A DNA stretch of 64,000 bases from Bacillus sp. ISL-41 (GTDB lineage Bacteria > Bacillota > Bacilli > Bacillales > Cytobacillaceae). The stretch's first letter is position 1; each line of letters opens with the position of its first letter. The translations under genes were made by a program, and so were the position numbers. This document shows, piece after piece, positions 25,151 to 33,311 of this stretch. The notes beneath the pieces were generated by a model. The model was not told where the DNA came from and did not search any database. It saw nothing but the letters and a program-made list of their open reading frames with translations. The stretch is from NCBI RefSeq assembly GCF_018613235.1, contig NZ_JAGGQP010000034.1:62001-126000 (forward strand), read 5' to 3'.

Positions 25151-26050
25151 TCAAAAAGGCTGCCATGCCAATGTCCTGGCTTTATTGAACCGCTGCTCGA
25201 CTTCTTTCCAATTGACTACCTTCCACCAGTTTTCAACATATTTAGCCCGCTCGTTCTTATACTGTAGATAATAAGCATGCTCCCAAACATCCAAGACAAG
25301 TAAAGGGACAACATCCCATTGCGATAAATTCTGGTGTTTTTCTGCCTGGAGGATTTCCAGCCTATGGGAACGCGGTGACCAAACAAGGATAGCCCAGCCA
25401 ACAGCTTCTACGTTTTTAGCTGCTGCAGTAAAATGTTCTTTGAATGCTTCAAAGCTGCCGAATGAATCGTTGATCGCTTTTCCAAGCTGTCCTTTTGGCG
25501 AGCCGCCGCCATTAGGGCTCATGATGCTCCAAAAGATTGTGTGCAGATAATGTCCAGCCCCATTGAAGGCTGCTTCTCTTTCCCAGTGTTTAATCAAACC
25601 GAAATCACCAGTTTGTCTTGCCTTCTGCATTTCTTTTTCAGCCTTGTTCAATCCGTTCACATAGCTCTGGTGGTGCTTTAAATGGTGAAGTCTCATTATC
25701 TCCCGATCAATCACAGGCTCAAGCGCATCATAAGCAAAAGGCAACGGAGGAAGTCTGTGGCCGCCTATAGGGACAGGCTGAAGTCTCTGGCCTTGCTGGC
25801 GCTCACTTTCTAAGTCAGACCCACCCAAATAACTGTCCAGTTCGTCATATAAGTTTCTCGCCTGAGCATACAGTGCTTCGTCATAAACTGATTGTTGCGC
25901 ATCTTGTTTCAATGTCAAAAGGTTTTCGTTCCATTTTTGTAATATGGCCTCATCACCAGATTCCCTGAGCTGCCCTTTATAGGAACCCAATCTCGCTTCC
26001 ATCTCATTGCACCATTGCATCAATGAATATTTGTACCAATACCCGTTCAT
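25151..26050 (-). CDS. Fe/Mn superoxide dismutase with N-terminal extension (SodF-like)
   Basis: A 299-residue protein. The SOD domain begins near residue 105 (HRLPPLPFAYDALEP). Metal ligands are expected in MRLHHLKHHQSYVNGLN, GHYLHTIFW and VLDVWEHAYYLQY, which supply the three His and one Asp. The first 100 residues form a helical, charged extension seen in the bacillar SodF group rather than in SodA. It converts superoxide to hydrogen peroxide and oxygen in the cytosol. The ATG start follows GGGGAGGAG; the eight upstream codons are not supported. Confidence 0.88.
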   Translation of the reverse strand: MNGYWYKYSLMQWCNEMEARLGSYKGQLRESGDEAILQKWNENLLTLKQDAQQSVYDEALYAQARNLYDELDSYLGGSDLESERQQGQRLQPVPIGGHRLPPLPFAYDALEPVIDREIMRLHHLKHHQSYVNGLNKAEKEMQKARQTGDFGLIKHWEREAAFNGAGHYLHTIFWSIMSPNGGGSPKGQLGKAINDSFGSFEAFKEHFTAAAKNVEAVGWAILVWSPRSHRLEILQAEKHQNLSQWDVVPLLVLDVWEHAYYLQYKNERAKYVENWWKVVNWKEVEQRFNKARTLAWQPF

Positions 26051-26196
26051 TTTATCTCCTCCCCAAAACTGCATCCATAATCAAAATATGAACAGAACGG
26101 ATATGTGATTACAGGAAATCAAGATAAATGTTTCCTTTGATTCAGGTAATAAGTTTATAATATGAATGTTAAGATTATTATGAGAGGAGTTTTATT

Positions 26197-27246
26197 ATGG
26201 CATATCCTAATACAGAGGAAACCTTGAGTTTATTAAAGGAATTGGTCAGCATCCCAAGTCCTTCAGGAAATACGAATGAAGTTATTACATATGTAGAAAA
26301 TTATTTAAAAGAACTTAAGGTTGAAACGAAACGAAACCGCAAAGGCGGATTGATTGCCACTCTTCCTGGCAAGGACCAGCAGAACCACAGAATGCTGACA
26401 GCCCATGTTGATACTCTCGGAGCGATTGTAAAGGAAATTAAGCCAAGCGGGCGCCTAAAGCTTGATTTGATTGGCGGCTTCAAGTATAACTCGATTGAAG
26501 GCGAGTATTGTGAAATTGAAACTTCAAGCGGCAAAAAGTTTACCGGAACGATTTTAATGCACCAGACATCTGTGCATGTCTACAAGGATGCAGGCAAAGC
26601 AGAACGCAACCAGGACAATATGGAAGTTCGAATTGATGAAAAAGTACATAGCGTGGATGACGTTAGGGCACTTGGAATTGAAGTAGGAGATTTTGTTTCT
26701 TTTGATCCGCGTGTTCAAATTTCACCATCAGGATACATTAAATCACGTCACCTTGATGATAAGGCAAGTGTCGCGATCCTGCTTCAGTTGATCAAACAAG
26801 TTAAGGCAGAAAACATAGAACTTCCTTATACAACACACTTTTTGATATCTAATAACGAAGAAATTGGCTATGGCGGAAACTCGAATATCACCACGGAAAC
26901 CGTTGAGTATCTGGCGGTTGATATGGGTGCAATGGGTGATGGCCAGTCTACCGATGAGTACACTGTTTCCATCTGTGTAAAGGATGCAAGCGGTCCATAC
27001 CATTACGAGCTGAGGAAGAGGCTGACACAGCTTGCGATTGACAATGAAATCGGCTATAAACTCGATATTTACCCATTCTACGGATCAGACGCATCTGCCG
27101 CTATCCGTTCAGGACATGATATCATCCATGGCCTTATCGGGCCGGGTATTGACTCTTCCCACGCTTTCGAAAGAACACACAAGGATTCTATCGAAAACAC
27201 AGCGAAACTCCTGTACCACTACGTACAATCTGAAATGATTTTTTAA
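26197..27246 (+). CDS. M42-family metallo-aminopeptidase
   Basis: A 349-residue tetrahedral-aminopeptidase family enzyme (also mis-annotated as endoglucanase M). Metal and catalytic residues appear in TAHVDTLGAIV, RHLDDKASV, NNEEIGYGGNS, AVDMGAMG and SHAFERTH. It degrades short peptides in the cytosol. ATG start behind GAGAGGAG. A single gene with a strong terminator. Confidence 0.88.
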   Translation: MAYPNTEETLSLLKELVSIPSPSGNTNEVITYVENYLKELKVETKRNRKGGLIATLPGKDQQNHRMLTAHVDTLGAIVKEIKPSGRLKLDLIGGFKYNSIEGEYCEIETSSGKKFTGTILMHQTSVHVYKDAGKAERNQDNMEVRIDEKVHSVDDVRALGIEVGDFVSFDPRVQISPSGYIKSRHLDDKASVAILLQLIKQVKAENIELPYTTHFLISNNEEIGYGGNSNITTETVEYLAVDMGAMGDGQSTDEYTVSICVKDASGPYHYELRKRLTQLAIDNEIGYKLDIYPFYGSDASAAIRSGHDIIHGLIGPGIDSSHAFERTHKDSIENTAKLLYHYVQSEMIF

Positions 27247-27251
27247 AAGTA

Positions 27252-27289
27252 AAGGTGATCACTTACTTAATGAAGTGATCACCTTTTTT
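27252..27289 (+). terminator. Terminator of the M42 peptidase gene
   Basis: AAGGTGATCACTT and AAGTGATCACCTT form a perfect 13-bp stem with an 8-nt loop, followed by T residues. Confidence 0.92.
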
Positions 27290-27363
27290 GTATGATTTAT
27301 TGGTGTGTGGTAGCTCCGGATAGGAGTTTCCTGCCACCAAATATAGGAGACAAAGAAGACCTG

Positions 27364-27560
27364 CTTTTACCGAAAAAGGGCTCTGCATCGATTAACGGTC
27401 AAAGCAGAGAGGTTTCTTTTATCGAAAAAGAGCTTTCCATCGAATAACGGGCAAAGCAGAGCCGTTTCTTTTACCGAAAAAGGGCTCTGCATCAAATTAC
27501 GGGCAAAGCAGAGTCCCTCCTTTTACCCAAATTGACTCCACCACCGATTTTCGGTAAAAG
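27364..27560. repeat. 52-bp tandem array, family with ACCGAAAAAGGG core (about 3.5 units)
   Basis: Units begin with CTTTTACC at 27364, 27416, 27468 and 27520, exactly 52 bp apart. Each full unit holds CTCTGC...GCAGAG arms around a loop of about 17 nt. The last unit is diverged and ends near an inverted copy of the core (TTTTCGGTAAAAG). The array fills the 345-bp gap between the convergent M42 peptidase and acyl-CoA dehydrogenase genes; the stretch before it (27290-27363) may hold a decayed unit. Confidence 0.9.
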
Positions 27561-27591
27561 CAAAGGTACCTTCTCACTCTCTCCCCTTTCC

Positions 27592-28806
27592 TTATTTCAG
27601 GGCCTCTTCGGTAACGGACTCAAACGGCCAGGCTGGAAGCATATTGGACAATGGCTTGTCGACTCGATATCCTAATACATATTCTCCCTGCATGACTGTG
27701 TGGATTTCTCGTGTTCCTTCGTAGATGACTGGTGCTTTGGCGTTCCTTAAATACCGTTCAACCGGGTATTCGTTGGAGAATCCGTATGCGCCATGAATTT
27801 GAACGGCATCATTTGCTGATTCATAGGCGTAGTCGCATGCCTGCCACTTGGCCAGGGAGGTTTCCCGGGTATTCCTCTTTCCCTGGTTTTTAAGGCAGCC
27901 TGCACGGTAAACGAGCAATCGTGATTGTACCAATCCTGCTTCCATCTTGGCGATCATCTGCTGGACGAGCTGGTGTCTGCCAATCTCTTTGCCAAAAGTG
28001 CTTCGTTCATGACAGTACTTCACACTAGCCTCAAGGCTTGCCATAATGGTGCCACAAGCCCCCGCAGCAACAGTAAAGCGGCCATTATCCAAGGCAGACA
28101 TTGCAATTTTAAACCCATCCCCCTCATGCCCGAGCAAATTTTCTTTTGGAACCTTTACATTATCAAAGAAAATTTCACCGGTATTTCCGGCCCTAATACC
28201 CAACTTTCCTTTTATCGCTTTAGAGGAGAAGCCCTCCCAGGTTCTCTCCACAATAAAAGCAGAAATGCCGTGGTGTTTTTTACTTTTTTCTGTATACGCA
28301 AATACAAGGAAATGGTCAGCTGCATCACATAATGAAATCCATGTCTTTGAGCCATTGAGTACGTAGTGATCTCCTGCGTCACGCGCCGTTGACTGCATGG
28401 CGGCCACATCGGACCCTGCATTAGGTTCGGTAAGGCCGAATGCTCCTACCTTCTGTCCTTTTGACTGAGGTACCAGGTACTTTTGCTTTTGTTCCTCATT
28501 GCCCCACTGCAGCAACGTCATGCTGTTTAGACCGGTGTGCACCGATACTGCAGTCCTGAAGGCCGTATCGCCCCGCTCGAGTTCCTCACATACTATCGCA
28601 AGGGAATTATAGTCCATTCCGCTGCCGCCATATTGTTCCGGTATACAGACGCCCATGAGTCCCAGGTCAGCAAGCCTTGTTAAAATACTAGTTTCAAAAT
28701 GCTGTTTTTCATCCCATTCTTTTATATATGGCATGATTTCCTTATCGACAAAGCTCCTGACTGTTTTTCTTAATAGCTCTTGCTCTTCAGTAAAATCAAA
28801 ATTCAT
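27592..28806 (-). CDS. Acyl-CoA dehydrogenase
   Basis: A 404-residue dehydrogenase with FGLTEPNAGSDVAAM, NGSKTWISLCDAADH and VIYEGTREIHTVMQGEYVLG. The catalytic Glu lies in YEGT, and the IHTVMQGE tail resembles the glutaryl/short-branched-chain branch. It is followed by an unusual Pro-rich C-terminal extension (SNMLPAWPFESVTEE). ATG start behind AAAGGAGTG. It is downstream of the alcohol dehydrogenase gene but separated by a terminator, so it is probably its own unit. No TetR-type palindrome seen upstream. Confidence 0.88.
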   Translation of the reverse strand: MNFDFTEEQELLRKTVRSFVDKEIMPYIKEWDEKQHFETSILTRLADLGLMGVCIPEQYGGSGMDYNSLAIVCEELERGDTAFRTAVSVHTGLNSMTLLQWGNEEQKQKYLVPQSKGQKVGAFGLTEPNAGSDVAAMQSTARDAGDHYVLNGSKTWISLCDAADHFLVFAYTEKSKKHHGISAFIVERTWEGFSSKAIKGKLGIRAGNTGEIFFDNVKVPKENLLGHEGDGFKIAMSALDNGRFTVAAGACGTIMASLEASVKYCHERSTFGKEIGRHQLVQQMIAKMEAGLVQSRLLVYRAGCLKNQGKRNTRETSLAKWQACDYAYESANDAVQIHGAYGFSNEYPVERYLRNAKAPVIYEGTREIHTVMQGEYVLGYRVDKPLSNMLPAWPFESVTEEALK

Positions 28807-28851
28807 ATCTAGTCACTCCTTTATAAACCTAAGCTGTTAGGAAACTGTAAA

Positions 28852-28883
28852 AAGAGGGTGAATCCGAGACTGATTCCCCTCTT
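28852..28883 (-). terminator. Terminator of the alcohol/aldehyde dehydrogenase unit
   Basis: AAGAGGGTGAATC and GATTCCCCTCTT pair around a short loop; on the minus strand this is followed by a T-run. Confidence 0.85.
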
Positions 28884-28892
28884 AAAACCCAA

Positions 28893-30107
28893 TTATTTTA
28901 CACCAATCGGCACGACCTGCTGGCCGACAGCCTGGATCAGTTCTTTTGGCATTGGGAAGGATACGGCGGCAGGGTCCTTGGCAACGGCACCCGCAACCCG
29001 CTCCAGGTCTTCCTCGGTTAAATTGTATTCTGTAAAGTCTGATGGCAATCCAGTCTTATGCTGAAGCAGGCGCAACTTTTCAATCACTTTTGACAGCACG
29101 GCCTCATTTTCTTCATCAGCGTCAAAATCAACCCTCAATGCCGAGGCTAGCTCTTTTACCTTTGGAAGATACAAGCTTGGTACATATTCCATCACCACAG
29201 GCAGGAAAACGGCATTTGCGAGTCCATGTGGAATTCGGAATAATGCTCCATATGCATGGGCGAAGTTATGGACAGGAATGGCGTTCAAGGCAAAGCTGAA
29301 TGCGGTGATTCCCATTAAGCTCGCCTGAAGCATTTCCATTCTGGCGTCAAGATTGGAACCTTCTGCTACTGCAATAGGAAGATTTTTTTCAATCAGCCTG
29401 ATTGCATGCAAAGCATGGGCATCAGTCAGTGCAGTAGCACTAGGTGATGCAAAAGCCTCGATTGCATGGGTTAGTGCATCAAAGCCGGTAAAAGCAGTGA
29501 TTGCCGGCGGCAGACCCACTGTCAAGTCCGGATCCAGCACCGCAATGTCCGCACTGAGGAAAGGATTGATGATATTTCCTTTCATTTGGATATCTTCATT
29601 GTAGATGACCGCGATCGGCGAGACCTCAGATCCTGTTCCCGCAGTTGTCGGAATGGCAATGTGCGGGATCGGGATATGGGTTGCCTTTGGGAATTGCTCG
29701 AATAAAAAGCCGCCGGTGATCGCTTCCTTGATGTCGGTTAACCCTTTATGCAGGGCATATTTTACTCCCTTAACTGTGTCAAGCACGCTGCCGCCTCCGA
29801 CAGCAAGCAGCCCGTCAGCCCCCACTTCCCTTGCATACCGGAGAGCTTCATTCACTGAAGTGCTTTCGGCATCCTGGGCAATGTCGACGTAAATCCCGGC
29901 AAGTTCAGGGCCAGTACCTTTACCGGTCAACTCGAAAATCTGGGCGACTTTTTCTACTACTCCGGCTTTTTCCAGACCCCTGTCGCTAAAAAGAACAACT
30001 CTTTTAGAGCCTAAGCCCTTGAACAAATCAGGTACCATGGCGCGTGAATTTGATCCACAGTAGATTGCCGAACGTAGGGAGAACTGTGATAATGTTGTCG
30101 TTTGCAT
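28893..30107 (-). CDS. Iron-containing (group III) alcohol dehydrogenase
   Basis: A 404-residue Fe-ADH. NAD-binding segment AVGGGSVLDTVKGVKY, IPTTAGTGSEVSP, and metal ligands in DPDLTVGLPP, FTGFDALTHAIEAF, PVHNFAHAYGA and RIPHGLANA. It oxidises or forms an alcohol paired with the aldehyde dehydrogenase encoded 33 bp upstream, giving an alcohol-to-acid route. Start is the ATG 8 nt behind GAGG; a GTG three codons earlier is possible. Confidence 0.88.
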   Translation of the reverse strand: MQTTTLSQFSLRSAIYCGSNSRAMVPDLFKGLGSKRVVLFSDRGLEKAGVVEKVAQIFELTGKGTGPELAGIYVDIAQDAESTSVNEALRYAREVGADGLLAVGGGSVLDTVKGVKYALHKGLTDIKEAITGGFLFEQFPKATHIPIPHIAIPTTAGTGSEVSPIAVIYNEDIQMKGNIINPFLSADIAVLDPDLTVGLPPAITAFTGFDALTHAIEAFASPSATALTDAHALHAIRLIEKNLPIAVAEGSNLDARMEMLQASLMGITAFSFALNAIPVHNFAHAYGALFRIPHGLANAVFLPVVMEYVPSLYLPKVKELASALRVDFDADEENEAVLSKVIEKLRLLQHKTGLPSDFTEYNLTEEDLERVAGAVAKDPAAVSFPMPKELIQAVGQQVVPIGVK

Positions 30108-30140
30108 CCTTTTCACCTCATAGAATTTTTTATAAATCTT

Positions 30141-31670
30141 TTATTCAGCTGTATCGGATAAAAGCAGTCCATACCAAGTTCGCTTATGTGCTTCCGGTAC
30201 CATTGAAGTGTGCACATGTTTGACTTGAGTGTAGGCATCCAGTGAATGCTTGCCCATTTCGCGACCGATTCCGCTCTGCTTGTATCCGCCAAATGGTGCA
30301 TCATTGCGCAGCATATGCCAGTCATTGATCCAGACCACTCCAGCCTGCAGCTTGCGGGCAACCTCATAAGCTTTATTCACATCCCTGGTCCAAACACCGG
30401 CCGCTAGACCGTAGATCGAGTCATTCGCCATTTTGATTGCTTCATCAACATCTGTATATCGAATCACAGATAAAACAGGTCCGAAGATTTCTTCGCGGGC
30501 GATTTTCATGTCATTGGTTACATTTGTGAAAATTGTTGGTTCAATGAAATGTCCATTTTCACAGCCAGCAACCTTAGCTTCGTTTCCGCCGCAAACAAGG
30601 GAGGCTCCTTCTGCTTTTCCAGCTTCGATATAAGATAAAATCGTTTCTTTTTGCTTTTTGGAAATGACCGGACCCACATCAATTGCAGGGTCAAGTGGAT
30701 TGCCAAGTTTGATTTTCCCAGCGAGCTTGACAAGATTTTCAACGATCACGTCATGCAAATGATCCGGAACAAACAGCCTCGTGCCCGATTCACAAAGCTG
30801 GCCCGAGTGCAGGAACACTCCAAATAAGCTCCCTGGCAGTGCGATGCTTAAGTCAGCATCCTCCAAAATGATGTTAGGTGACTTACCGCCAAGCTCCAGA
30901 GTTGTATTCTTTACGGTCCCGGCAGCAAGCTGCATCACTTTTCGGCCTACTTCAGTCGACCCTGTAAAAGCAACCTTATCAACTTTTGGGTGACTTGCCA
31001 GCTTTTCCCCAACTTCAGCACCAGGGCCAGTCACGACATTAATGACTCCAGGAGGGACGACCTGTGAAATGATTTCAGCCAGCTTCAAAGTCGATAAAGG
31101 AGTGTAGCTTGCCGGCTTGACGACAACCGTATTTCCCATCGCCAAAGCTGGAGCGATTTTCCATGTCGCGATCACCATTGGCAGGTTCCAGGGAGTAATC
31201 GCTGCACAAACACCGATTGGTTCGCGCCAGATAAAGTTATGTGCCGGTCCCGGGAATGGGGGACTTGGCAGCGTTTCCGAGAATTCATATTCTTCAACAA
31301 ACTTGGCCAATGTCTGGAACAAATCGACCATTTGCAGAATATCGTTTGCGCCAATTCTCCTTACCGTACCACCGGAACTGATCGATTCAAGATAAGCCAA
31401 TTCTTCTGCATGGGCAGCGATTTGATAAGAAATTGCATAAAGCACCTTAGATCTGTCCGTTGGCTTCATGTCCTTCCAGTCGGTTTCATCAAATGCTCTG
31501 CGTGCTGCGTCAACGGCCCTGTCTACATCTTCTGTATTGCCTTTTGCCACACGTGCCACCAGTTCTCCAGTCGCCGGATTAAACACATCAAATGTTTCCT
31601 GGCTGCTCGCTGCCTCCCATTTTCCATTAATGAATAGCGGGAATGTTTTTACATCAAGATTTACGGTCAT
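30141..31670 (-). CDS. NAD(P)-dependent aldehyde dehydrogenase
   Basis: A 509-residue ALDH-superfamily enzyme oxidising an aldehyde to the acid. Motifs are ITPWNLPMVIATWKIAPALAM (cofactor), FTGSTEVGRKV, the general-base Glu in LELGGKSPN, and the nucleophilic Cys in SGQLCESGTRLFV. Family length about 500 is met. ATG start behind AAGGAGG. Probably the first gene of a two-gene unit with the Fe-alcohol dehydrogenase. The 52-bp tandem array lies directly upstream, so its promoter must be in or next to the last ~100 bp before the gene. Confidence 0.9.
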   Translation of the reverse strand: MTVNLDVKTFPLFINGKWEAASSQETFDVFNPATGELVARVAKGNTEDVDRAVDAARRAFDETDWKDMKPTDRSKVLYAISYQIAAHAEELAYLESISSGGTVRRIGANDILQMVDLFQTLAKFVEEYEFSETLPSPPFPGPAHNFIWREPIGVCAAITPWNLPMVIATWKIAPALAMGNTVVVKPASYTPLSTLKLAEIISQVVPPGVINVVTGPGAEVGEKLASHPKVDKVAFTGSTEVGRKVMQLAAGTVKNTTLELGGKSPNIILEDADLSIALPGSLFGVFLHSGQLCESGTRLFVPDHLHDVIVENLVKLAGKIKLGNPLDPAIDVGPVISKKQKETILSYIEAGKAEGASLVCGGNEAKVAGCENGHFIEPTIFTNVTNDMKIAREEIFGPVLSVIRYTDVDEAIKMANDSIYGLAAGVWTRDVNKAYEVARKLQAGVVWINDWHMLRNDAPFGGYKQSGIGREMGKHSLDAYTQVKHVHTSMVPEAHKRTWYGLLLSDTAE

Positions 31671-31777
31671 TTTGCGTCCTCCTTATTTTCTTTCTTTTTT
31701 AGAACGTTATAAAAACTACTTACAGAACAGGATGTTCATTAATTGTAGAAGAAGTATTAGAATCTAAATTTCCTGGT

Positions 31778-32375
31778 GACCAATTGGGGTTATTGGTTCC
31801 TTAATTTGCCGAAATCTGTATTTTTCGGGCACCAATCAGGTTTATTGGTGCCCTTATTTGCTAGAATCTGGGTTTTTCGGTCACCAATCGGGCTTATTGG
31901 TGACCTGATTTGCTAAAATCTGGGTTTTTCGGTCACCAACAGGGCTTATTGGTGTCCTGATTTGCTAGAATCTGGGTTTTTCGGTCACCAAAAGGGCTTA
32001 TTGGTGCCCTTATTTGCTAGAATCTGGGTTTTTCGGTCACCAATCGGGCTTATTGGTACCCTGATTTGCTAGAATCTGGGTTTTTCGGTCACCAACAGGG
32101 CTTATTGGTGCCCTTATTTGCTAGAATCTGGGTTTTTCGATCACCAATCGGGCTTATTGGTGCCCTGATTTGCTAGAATCTGGGTTTTTCGATCACCAAT
32201 CGGGCTTATTGGTGCCCTGATTTGCTAGAATCTGGGTTTTTCGGTCACCAACAGGGCTTATTGGTGCCCTGTTTTGCTAGAATCTGGGTTTTTCGGTCAC
32301 CAACAGGGCTTATTGGTGCCCTGTTTTGTTAAAATTTGTCTTTTTCGGTCACTAACCACGACATTAAACAACTAA
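31778..32375. repeat. 52-bp tandem array, CACCAAT/ATTGGTG family (about 11.5 units)
   Basis: The CACCAA motif (or a variant) recurs at 31778, 31830, 31882 and then every 52 bp to 32350 without a single length change. Each unit has arms CACCAAT and ATTGGTG around a 7-nt loop (CGGGCTT), then a spacer with TTTGCTAGAATCTGGG and TTTTTCGGT. Variation is limited to a few positions (ATCGGG/ACAGGG, loops and GGTGCC/GGTACC). It fills the gap between the 3' end of the R2-like oxidase gene and the aldehyde dehydrogenase gene. No ORF or clear terminator was seen in this gap. Confidence 0.95.
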
Positions 32376-32393
32376 TTAACTAAAGGTTGTATG

Positions 32394-33287
32394 TTATAGA
32401 ACACCCATATCGGTTTCTGTGACTCTATAAATCTCTTCAATCCGCTTGCCCCTTGCCCGGGAGAGGATGTCCATCCGGACCGAAAGCTGTTTCATGGTAA
32501 AATTCATTGTATCTTCGATCTGATTTCCGAAAGTACTTACATCCTTCCCCTTGAATCCCTCCTGGTTCAAACGGATGGCAAGCGGGGTCAGCTCCTGCAT
32601 TTTTCCTTCAACGAACTCGTATAAATGGGGATGCTCACAAATCAGTCTTTGCAGCAGGAAGGTCCCATAGCCAATATGCCTTGATTCATCCCTTTTTAAA
32701 TTGCCGATCCCCTTGAGCAGTCCTGGCATCAAACCGAGTGTTTCAAGGTTTTGATAGAATGAGTAGTAGCCTGTTTCAGCCAGGACTCCCTCAACAAACA
32801 TATTGTAGACAGTTGCAGCCTCAGCGATAGCTTCAGGAGATTGGTCAGTCAGCAGCCGGTCCATCGTAGTCGGCAGGATTTCATAAAAAATCCTTTTATA
32901 AGTAGCTGTATGGTGTCCTGATAGATCACCTGTTTCACCCAGCGCATTCAGGACAAGCCGGAAGAACTCTGTATGCTTGGCTTCTTCGAACAAGAAGGTG
33001 GTTAAAAACATTTCCTCCTCGAGCCTGCCTTCCTTGGCGATGGCCATGATCAGCGGCAGCAAATCGAGGGTAACGGCTTCCTCACCAGCCTGGAACTGTG
33101 AAATCAGGCGCAGAATGTCATTTTGCTGTTCGGCGTCCAACTGCTTCCAGTCTTGTTGGTCCTGGGTAAAATCAATGTCAGCAGGATTCCAGATGCCGAA
33201 TTTCTTCGCTTTTTGATAGAGACGGAATGGAAATGAATCCGTCTGCAACCCCCGCTTGCTGGTTGTTAATATTGTTCTTTGCTCCAC
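32394..33287 (-). CDS. R2-like ligand-binding oxidase (R2lox), Mn/Fe type
   Basis: A 297-residue ferritin-fold protein annotated in this family as class I ribonucleotide reductase R2-like but belonging to R2lox. Metal ligands fit the pattern Glu69, Glu102, His105, Glu166, Glu201 and His204, in AGEEAVTLD, FEEAKH, FVEGVL and RDESRH. Val72 and Tyr161 correspond to the residues that form the Tyr-Val ether cross-link in characterised R2lox. Known members bind a long-chain fatty-acid-like ligand at the metal site and have unknown physiological substrates. The GTG start is 7 nt behind AGGAGG. It is the last gene of the TetR-operator unit, 24 bp after a long-chain acyl-CoA ligase. Confidence 0.85.
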   Translation of the reverse strand: MEQRTILTTSKRGLQTDSFPFRLYQKAKKFGIWNPADIDFTQDQQDWKQLDAEQQNDILRLISQFQAGEEAVTLDLLPLIMAIAKEGRLEEEMFLTTFLFEEAKHTEFFRLVLNALGETGDLSGHHTATYKRIFYEILPTTMDRLLTDQSPEAIAEAATVYNMFVEGVLAETGYYSFYQNLETLGLMPGLLKGIGNLKRDESRHIGYGTFLLQRLICEHPHLYEFVEGKMQELTPLAIRLNQEGFKGKDVSTFGNQIEDTMNFTMKQLSVRMDILSRARGKRIEEIYRVTETDMGVL

Positions 33288-33311
33288 TTGCACTCCTCCT
33301 CGGTATATGAC

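Noticed and set aside
26197-27246. Endoglucanase
   Set aside because: M42 peptidases are often labelled this way, but the metal motifs are those of an aminopeptidase.
31778-32375. Coding repeat protein (52-bp units)
   Set aside because: 52 is not a multiple of three, so the frame shifts every unit, and no long ORF spans the array on either strand.
32394-33287. Ribonucleotide reductase beta subunit (nrdB/nrdF)
   Set aside because: The ligand set and the Val/Tyr pair fit R2-like ligand-binding oxidase, the radical-transfer C-terminal tail of R2 is missing and no alpha subunit gene is adjacent.
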